A stretch of 11,190 bases of DNA from JBCBTD01 sp039818825 (GTDB taxonomy: Bacteria; Pseudomonadota; Alphaproteobacteria; Geminicoccales; Geminicoccaceae): assembly GCA_039818825.1 (NCBI GenBank), contig JBCBTD010000095.1, positions 1 through 11,190 of the forward strand, read 5' to 3'. The notes beneath the pieces were generated by a model. That model was not told where the DNA came from, made no database searches, and worked only from the letters and a program-made list of their open reading frames with translations. A program made the translations under genes and the position numbers. Below are positions 6,433 to 11,190 of this stretch, piece by piece. The stretch's first letter is position 1, and every line of letters begins with the position of its first letter.

Positions 6433-8195
6433 CCGACGAACCCGCGTCGACGGTCGTCGTCGACCGCTCGCTCACCGGCCGCCAATGGCGCGAGCCGTTC
6501 GCGGACGCCGGAATGGCGCTGATGCTGAGTCAGCGCTTTGCGCTGCCGGCTGTGGTCGGCCGCCTGCTTGCCGGACGCGGCATCGGCCCGGCCGACGCTC
6601 CGGGTTTCCTCGATCCGCGCCTGCGCGACCTGATGCCGGATCCGTCGCACCTGCTCGACGTCGACGTCGCTGCGGCGAGGCTCGCGGACGCCGTGGGCCG
6701 GCACGAGCGCGTCGGCATCATCAGCGACTACGACGTCGACGGGGCGACCTCGGCGGCGCTGGTCCGCGAATGGGCCGAAACGGCGGGGCTGGAGGTCCGG
6801 CTGCGCATCCCGAACCGCCTCACCGATGGCTACGGGCCCAGCCCTGCGTTGTTCGACGCACTGGCCGACGACGGCTGCACGGTCGTCTTCGTACTGGACA
6901 GCGGCACGACTGCGTTCGACGCGCTCGACCACGCGCAGCGGCGCGACCTCGACGTCATCGTCGTGGACCACCATCCGGCAGAACGGGCGTTGCCGCGCGC
7001 CTGCGCCGTGGTCAACCCGAACCGCGCCGATCAGGTCAGCCCGTGCACCGGCTTGGCCGCCGTAGGCGTGACGTTCTTGGTCTTGGTTGCGGCGAACCGC
7101 GAATTGCGCCGCCGCGGCGCGTTCGGGGATGGCGCAGAGCCCGCCTTGATGGGGTCGCTGGACTTGGTGGCGCTCGGCACCGTTGCCGACGTCGTCCCCC
7201 TGTTGGGCTTGAACCGTGCGTTCGTCCGCCAGGGCCTCAAGCTCTTGAACGCCGCGCCACGCCCCGGGATCGCAGCGCTGCTGGAGGTCACCGGCGTGCG
7301 CCTGCCGCTGACTGCGGAGCGCATAGCCTTCGCCCTTGCGCCAAGACTGAACGCGGCGGGCAGGCTCGCCGATGCGACGCTGGCAGCCGATCTGCTCGGT
7401 GCGCGCGACCTCGAAAGGGTCACGAGGCTGGCGCAGCAGCTCGACGCGCTCAATGCCGACCGTCGCGTCGTCGAGGCCGAGGTGACGGCGACCGCACAGC
7501 GGCAGCTGCAGGCGCAAGTCGAGGCCGACCGTCGGGTGTTGCTGGCGGCTGGCAAAGACTGGCATCCGGGCGTCCTCGGCATCGTCGCCGGGCGTATGGC
7601 AGAGCGCTTCCATCGGCCGGTGTTGGTCGCTGGCGTCGCTGCGGAGGAGGCCGTCGGCTCGGCCAGGGCACCAGACGGCTTCGATCTCGGGGCGGCGCTG
7701 CGGGCGACCGTCGCCTCTGGCCTCGCCCGCCGCGCCGGCGGGCACGCCCGCGCAGGTGGTTTCACCGTCGACGCGGCCAAGCTGACCGCGTTCCACGACG
7801 CGCTCGAGGCCAACGCTGGCACGCCGTCGACGCCGACGCTACGCGTCGATGCGGCGGTCGCCGTTGGCGGCGCCGACGGCGCCTTGGTCGCAGCGACCGC
7901 GGCATTGGAACCCTACGGCGAGCGGCATCCGGCGCCACGATGGCGCATCGTCGGCGGTCGCATCGCCGCCACGCGCCCGGTCGGCGACGCCCATCTGGGG
8001 CTGACCTTGGCCGGTGACGACGGGACCAGATTGGACGGAATAGCCTTTCGCGCGCGCGGCCAAGCTTTGGGTCAAGCGTTGACAGCGGCGGCCGGGGGCG
8101 CACCGATCCAACTTGCCGGTCGGCTGCAAGCTTCCCGCTACCGCGGGCACGGCCGCGCCGAGGTCATCGTCGAGGATGTCGCCGCCGGCAGCTGA
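6429..8195 (+). CDS. recJ: Single-stranded-DNA-specific exonuclease RecJ
   Basis: RecJ degrades single-stranded DNA 5' to 3' in recombination, mismatch repair and base-excision repair. Taken from CTG 6429, the product is 588 residues. The DHH phosphoesterase domain shows DYDVDG (100-105), DSGTTA (157-162; usually DCGTTA), VVDHHPAE (178-185) and GTVADVVPL (250-258). APRLNAAGRL (304-313) and WHPGVLGIVAGR (378-389) follow. The DHHA1 part has GGHARAGGFT (437-446), and a C-terminal OB-like region ends in YRGHGRAEVIVEDV. Start choice: the family's N-terminal block (VDRSLTGRQW) begins 10 residues in, no ATG or GTG lies in frame near it, and CTGA overlaps the upstream stop. The alternative is TTG 6333, which would overlap the upstream gene by 100 bases and add an unlikely N-terminus. 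The product is certain; the start is moderately so. Confidence 0.95.
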   Translation: MTDEPASTVVVDRSLTGRQWREPFADAGMALMLSQRFALPAVVGRLLAGRGIGPADAPGFLDPRLRDLMPDPSHLLDVDVAAARLADAVGRHERVGIISDYDVDGATSAALVREWAETAGLEVRLRIPNRLTDGYGPSPALFDALADDGCTVVFVLDSGTTAFDALDHAQRRDLDVIVVDHHPAERALPRACAVVNPNRADQVSPCTGLAAVGVTFLVLVAANRELRRRGAFGDGAEPALMGSLDLVALGTVADVVPLLGLNRAFVRQGLKLLNAAPRPGIAALLEVTGVRLPLTAERIAFALAPRLNAAGRLADATLAADLLGARDLERVTRLAQQLDALNADRRVVEAEVTATAQRQLQAQVEADRRVLLAAGKDWHPGVLGIVAGRMAERFHRPVLVAGVAAEEAVGSARAPDGFDLGAALRATVASGLARRAGGHARAGGFTVDAAKLTAFHDALEANAGTPSTPTLRVDAAVAVGGADGALVAATAALEPYGERHPAPRWRIVGGRIAATRPVGDAHLGLTLAGDDGTRLDGIAFRARGQALGQALTAAAGGAPIQLAGRLQASRYRGHGRAEVIVEDVAAGS

Positions 8196-8257
8196 GTGCC
8201 CGCAGCCTTGCTTCCCGCCAACGGTTCAGGGTACACCCCGCGGGCCCGAAAGGGTGT

Positions 8258-8333
8258 GGCCCCGTCGTCTAGCGGTTAGGACGCCGGCCTTTCAAGCCGG
8301 AGGTCGCGGGTTCGAATCCCGTCGGGGCTACCA
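8258..8333 (+). tRNA. tRNA-Glu, anticodon UUC, CCA encoded
   Basis: A complete cloverleaf. The acceptor GGCCCCG pairs with CGGGGCT (one G-U). The D arm is GTCT/GGAC. The anticodon stem CCGGC/GCCGG holds loop CTTTCAA, giving anticodon TTC (codons GAA, and GAG by wobble). The T arm is GCGGG-TTCGAAT-CCCGT, the discriminator is A, and CCA is in the DNA. It follows recJ by 62 bases. Just before it, ACACCC and GGGTGT (8233-8257 region) can pair, but with no T-run. An IS6 remnant begins 13 bases after the CCA. Confidence 0.96.
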
Positions 8334-8346
8334 CCTCTCTCGTCAT

Positions 8347-8358
8347 GGGGCCGTTGCG
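8347..8358 (+). repeat. IS6 terminal inverted repeat, left
   Basis: GGGGCCGTTGCG; its partner is 9039-9050. It starts 13 bases after the tRNA-Glu CCA. Confidence 0.7.
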
Positions 8359-8403
8359 CCAGACGGCGTTTGGCACGGCTCTTCGAAGGCTCTCCGGTCG
8401 TTG

Positions 8404-9015
8404 CGCTGCGACCGAGGGCAGCTCCGTGAGAAACTTCATCTCACCGCCAACGCCGGGCCCGAGGTTCTCGTGCTGGCCATTCTTGATCGTTCCGAGGGTC
8501 TCGATGCCCTTCAACGCGGCCTAGGCAGAACTCAGGCTTCGTAAGTCGTCTGAGCCGCGGCCGCGGTTCATCTCGGTGATGACCCGAGAGTAACAGTGTG
8601 CGTTGTCCGTCGTGATGCTGAACGGCTGGTAGACCCGGGCAGCTTCCCGGGCTTGGCGCAGGAAAGCTCTTGCAGCCTTGATGGTCCGCCTTGCCGTCGA
8701 ACGGAAGTCGACCCGCTGGCCGCGTCGATCGACGGCGCGTCAGAGAAAGCACCTGCGGCCGTTCACACGAACATGGGTCTCGTCGACGTGCCGGCCGAGG
8801 CCGCGCCAGCTGCGACGGCGGTAGGCGCGCTTGGCGATCTCGGGTCCAGATTTCTGCATCCAACGAAAGATGGTCGCGGCGTCGACCTCGATGCTGCGCT
8901 CCGCCAGAAGATCCCGAACGTCGCGGTAGGATGGCGGGAAGCGGCAGTACCGCCGGACGGCGAGCAGAATGACCGCCCTCGGATAGCGATGGCCCTCGAA
9001 CGGATCGGACCGCAT
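8404..9015 (-). pseudogene. IS6-family transposase, inactivated
   Basis: The frame starts at ATG 9015 (MRSDPFEGHRYPRAVILLAV) and runs through RFPPSYRDVRDLLAERSIEV, WRGLGRHVDETHVRV (first catalytic Asp) to a TGA at 8740-8742 where the family has Trp (CFL-stop-RAVD for CYLWRAVD). The same frame continues with RAVDRRGQRVDFRSTARRTI, KAARAFLRQAREAARVYQP and ITTDNAHCYSRVITEMNRG (second Asp region). It then jumps at about 8542-8547 from RGRGSDD to LRSLSSA. The missing stretch, about 30 residues, is the one with NNRIESDH, so the catalytic Glu is gone. A second stop, TAG 8521-8523, sits where relatives have Lys, and the frame resumes with AALKGIETLGTIKNG and GEMKFLTEL. All pieces share one frame, so the damage is point mutations plus one in-frame deletion. 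The 3' end is approximate. Confidence 0.85.
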
Positions 9016-9038
9016 GATCCCGGCAACTGAGCGATCAA

Positions 9039-9050
9039 CGCAACGGTCCC
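9039..9050 (-). repeat. IS6 terminal inverted repeat, right
   Basis: CGCAACGGTCCC on the plus strand is the reverse complement of GGGACCGTTGCG, matching the left end at 11 of 12 positions. It lies 24 bases upstream of the transposase start. Confidence 0.7.
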
Positions 9051-9088
9051 GACCAACCACAGTCAAGGATTCACGAACGCTCGGCCGG

Positions 9089-10744
9089 TCACGCAGCCAT
9101 GGCGGCTTGGCGGCAGAAGCAAGACGCCCGCACGGGTACGTCGGCCCTGGCCCCAGCGAGATCGAAGCGTTGCTTGATGAGCCGCGCTTCGACTTCGGCT
9201 CCGCGGTGCGCCAAGCACTCATGCAGCCCGTGTAGGCTCCAGACGTTGTCTGGGTGCTGGCAGGCGCGGCTCAGCTTGCCGTCGAGACCCAGGTCTGAGC
9301 GGTAGATCGCTTCGGCCTCCTCGTAGTGCCCCTGCTCCAGGAGCAGGGCGCCCAGGGCATGGCGCGTCGGCTGCATCCAGCCCCAAGGCTCATCGTATGG
9401 AAGCGCATCGTCGAGTTCGACCGAACGCCTGAGATGTTCGAACGCCAAGTCGAAGTTGCCGCGGCGATACTCCAGTTCGCCCAAGAGCATCTCCTCGGCG
9501 ATGGCGAGCAAGTCCACCACCGTGTTGTTGTGCACGCGACGGCTTTCGGGCACGCGTGCTCGGGCCTCGCGGAACGCATCGCGCGATTGCTCAGCCTCGG
9601 CGACATTGCCAAGCGCCGAGTGCGCTACCGTCTTGGCGTAGAGCATCATGGCGGTCGTAGAACAGTAGAGGTCGCGGTCGGCGGGCAGCGCCTCCGCCAA
9701 GATGTCGTCCCACTTTCCGAAGCGCACGAGCACGTGCTGCTTCATCGGAATGTAGCCCTCGATGAAATCCGCCATCGGCGGCGATTCGATCCGCAGCAGG
9801 TCTTCCGGGGTGGTGTCGATGAGTTCCTGCGCAGCCGCCATCGCCGGCCCGAATTGTCCCAAGAACATCGCACCGTAAATCGCGAAGTGGTGATTGTGTG
9901 TGCGGTACAGCGAATAAACGTTCAGAGCACCCGCGCGTTCGAGAAATTTCCGATCGGCGGCAATCGCTTTCTGGTTCCAGACGACCACGTCATTGTATTG
10001 GCCGCAAAGCACGTCGATGTGCGTTGGCATGTGGATTAGGTGGCCCGCATCGGCCGCGAGTTCCCGTAGCCGATCACCTTGGCGCAGTGCGCGCTGCGGA
10101 AAGGGCGACATCTCCATGAGATGCACATAGAGATGGAGAAGTCCCGGATGCGACCAAGCCGCGGGCCGGTCGCGGAACGCGGCGTCCATGACCTCGACGG
10201 CCTCGGCCGTCTTGGCGCCTTCCGCAACGCCGCCGGTCGTGAGGTCCCACATCTTCCAAGGCGTCTCGTTCATGATCGCCTCGACGAAAACGCTCCTCAT
10301 GTCGAGATCGTTTTCGAATCGTTGGAAAACGGAGCGCATCGCCTCGGTGAACGCGCGATCCCACCCGGATTGGTCGTCGATCGGATCGCGCTGCGGGTAG
10401 CGGGCAGCCAAAGCCTCAACCAAAGCGCGCTCGCCCTCGCTCGCACCGTCAAAGTTGGCGCGAGCAGCCATCATCGCGTCATGGGCCGCACCGAGGGCCT
10501 TCGCCTTACCGGTCGGATCATAGAGGTGCCAGGGCAGGTTGTAGTTGGGGCCCGCCGCGTAGCTCACGCCCCAGTGCGCCATAGCACAGCCGGCATCGGC
10601 CTCGATGGCTCGCCGGAAGCAGGCGATCGCTTCTTCATGGTTGTAGCCAAACAGCCAGTTGAGACCTCGATCGAACCAAAGCTGGGCATCCTCAGACGTC
10701 GTCGATACTGGCCGACGGTATGAACCGAGATCGTAGTACTCCAT
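9089..10744 (-). CDS. Tetratricopeptide-repeat protein of unknown function, 551 residues
   Basis: The start at ATG 10744 is preceded by a strong ribosome site (GGGAGGAGG, four bases before the ATG). The N-terminus YYDLGSYRRPVSTTSEDAQLWFDRGLNW (3-30) leads into a TPR-like unit (GYNHEEAIACFRRAIEADAG, then CAMAHWGVSYAAGPNYN). A central His-rich zone follows: HPGLLHLYVHLMEMS (199-213), DAGHLIHMPTHIDV (232-245) and RTHNHHFAIYG (about 282). More TPR units lie near the C-terminus (LLGELEYRRGNFDLAFEHLR; ALLLEQGHYEEAEAIYRSDL). It ends ASCFCRQAAMAA; an 'ASCFCR' tail is, as I recall, typical of this family. There is no signal peptide or membrane helix, so it is cytoplasmic. TPRs usually bind proteins; the conserved histidines hint at metal binding or catalysis in addition, which is inference. 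It is a monocistronic unit, separated from the IS remnant by 38 bases. Confidence 0.85.
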   Translation of the reverse strand: MEYYDLGSYRRPVSTTSEDAQLWFDRGLNWLFGYNHEEAIACFRRAIEADAGCAMAHWGVSYAAGPNYNLPWHLYDPTGKAKALGAAHDAMMAARANFDGASEGERALVEALAARYPQRDPIDDQSGWDRAFTEAMRSVFQRFENDLDMRSVFVEAIMNETPWKMWDLTTGGVAEGAKTAEAVEVMDAAFRDRPAAWSHPGLLHLYVHLMEMSPFPQRALRQGDRLRELAADAGHLIHMPTHIDVLCGQYNDVVVWNQKAIAADRKFLERAGALNVYSLYRTHNHHFAIYGAMFLGQFGPAMAAAQELIDTTPEDLLRIESPPMADFIEGYIPMKQHVLVRFGKWDDILAEALPADRDLYCSTTAMMLYAKTVAHSALGNVAEAEQSRDAFREARARVPESRRVHNNTVVDLLAIAEEMLLGELEYRRGNFDLAFEHLRRSVELDDALPYDEPWGWMQPTRHALGALLLEQGHYEEAEAIYRSDLGLDGKLSRACQHPDNVWSLHGLHECLAHRGAEVEARLIKQRFDLAGARADVPVRASCFCRQAAMAA

Positions 10745-11113
10745 GGCCTCCTCCCAGGATTAATGCGCGGGGTTTTCCCAAGCCGGGCCTACCGCTACTC
10801 CATGACGCCGGCAAGAGCACGTCGCTAGCGAGCCGCTCGAGCGCACCCGGGCGACTTGGGTCGTGTGACTGTCCGTAGGCGATATCGAAGGTGAGGCTGT
10901 CGTCGTGCTTCGGAGTACGCGAGAGAGCGGCAGTGTTGGAAGAGAACGTGAACACGGCCGTTGCCGGGATTGCGAACTGACTGACGACATGTGGCAGAGG
11001 TTGGCCAATACTGCAGCGGAAGTCGCCGTTCGGGCCAGAGCGGACATGCGGGTTCGGTCACCGTTCTCGTGAGGGGGACAGCGAGCGGAGCAACAATCGC
11101 TGGCGATTGCGCA
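10745..11113. other. Intergenic DNA with no convincing gene
   Basis: It holds the leader of the TPR gene, then about 300 bases with no supported gene. One minus-strand frame is open from about 11050 and reads NGDFRCSIGQPLPHVVSQFA and FTFSSNTAALSRTPKHDDSL, continuing past the TPR start. It lacks a ribosome site and a recognisable family, and other frames here are open too. The stretch around 11000-11060 (ATGTCCGC... and GGCGACTTCCGCTG on the minus strand) recalls degenerate intergenic repeats of alphaproteobacteria. That is from memory and unverified. Confidence 0.35.
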
Positions 11114-11190
11114 CGCAGCCCGCAGCCCGCAGCCCGCAGCCCGCAGCCCGCAGCCCGCAGCCCGCAGCCCGCAGCCCGCAGCCCGCAGCC
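11114..11190. repeat. Heptanucleotide tandem repeat, at least 11 perfect copies
   Basis: CGCAGCC repeats 11 times without error to the last base of the window, so the true length is unknown. The unit is not a multiple of three and contains no stop in any frame. If coding it would give a 7-residue repeat (RSPQPAA in one direction, GCGLRAA in the other), and copy-number change would shift frame. No coding frame is visible around it. Confidence 0.95.

Larger units (their letters stand above)
8347..9050 (-). mobile_element. Degenerate IS6-family insertion sequence
   Basis: A remnant of about 704 bases bounded by matching ends. Left end GGGGCCGTTGCG (8347-8358) and the reverse complement of the right end, GGGACCGTTGCG (9039-9050), agree at 11 of 12 positions and carry the GTTGC core of IS6-type inverted repeats. 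The enclosed transposase is broken. Intact family members are about 0.75-0.9 kb, so an internal loss fits. The 8 bases outside each end (CTCGTCAT and GACCAACC) do not match, so no target duplication survives; either the element is old or the flanks were rearranged. Confidence 0.78.

Noticed and set aside
5967..7796. 609-codon open frame on the minus strand opposite recJ
   Set aside because: It is antisense to a gene with all RecJ motifs. Long empty frames are common opposite GC-rich genes, and the translation is Arg/Gln/Ala-rich with no domain.
8233..8257. ACACCC/GGGTGT inverted repeat before the tRNA as a recJ terminator
   Set aside because: It has a large loop, no T-run, and abuts the tRNA 5' end. 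Not supported as a terminator.
8269..8514. Minus-strand frame containing PTGFEPATSGLKG
   Set aside because: The C-terminal part is the antisense of tRNA-Glu, a well-known spurious translation. Only its first part is real, as the tail of the IS6 transposase pseudogene.
8740..8742. UGA at a Trp position, as a sign of UGA=Trp recoding
   Set aside because: Most genes here end in TGA (glmS, the third lipoprotein, the glycohydrolase, the TPR protein), and the same transposase also has a TAG and a deletion. It is simply a pseudogene.
8339..9058. 8-bp target-site duplication around the IS6 remnant, or an att site at tRNA-Glu
   Set aside because: The flanking octamers differ, and I found no repeat of the tRNA 3' end beyond the element and no integrase.

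Overview
The window is GC-rich bacterial DNA. It looks like an alphaproteobacterium, perhaps of the Rhodospirillales type. The evidence is the very high GC at third codon positions, the SAF-domain dehydrogenase-like protein, the 'ASCFCR'-ending TPR protein and the IS6-type transposase remnant; this is an inference from protein flavour, not a phylogenetic placement. The left edge lies inside a gene and the right edge inside a 7-bp tandem repeat, so the window may be a whole assembled contig.

Layout. Bases 1-843 (+) hold the C-terminal part of a SAF-domain, homoserine-dehydrogenase-like oxidoreductase. A 52-residue membrane miniprotein follows (907-1065, +), with a good Shine-Dalgarno site and a Rho-independent terminator at 1180-1208. 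From 5313 down to 1259 everything reads on the minus strand in what looks like one operon: glmS (glucosamine-6-phosphate synthase), three tandem paralogous small lipoproteins, a possible 50-residue CxxC...PCC miniprotein, and a YdcF/ElyC-like DUF218 membrane protein. Upstream of glmS is a divergent intergenic region with a long imperfect palindrome (5350-5378). Beyond it, on the plus strand, an ADP-ribosylglycohydrolase/J1-crystallin-like protein overlaps by 4 bases the exonuclease gene recJ, whose start is probably CTG. A tRNA-Glu(UUC) follows, then a dead IS6-family element (8347-9050) with recognisable terminal inverted repeats, two nonsense codons and an internal in-frame deletion. On the minus strand lies a 551-residue TPR protein of unknown role (9089-10744). 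The last 450 bases hold no convincing gene and end in at least eleven copies of a heptamer.

How it may work together. GlmS makes glucosamine-6-phosphate for peptidoglycan and LPS. The E. coli ElyC/YdcF relatives are linked to envelope polysaccharide and lipid-carrier metabolism. The three lipoproteins should sit on the periplasmic face of a membrane. The minus-strand cluster therefore reads as a cell-envelope operon, and the lipoprotein trio is its least-described part. RecJ and the tRNA are housekeeping genes, and the 3' side of the tRNA has been a landing place for an insertion sequence.
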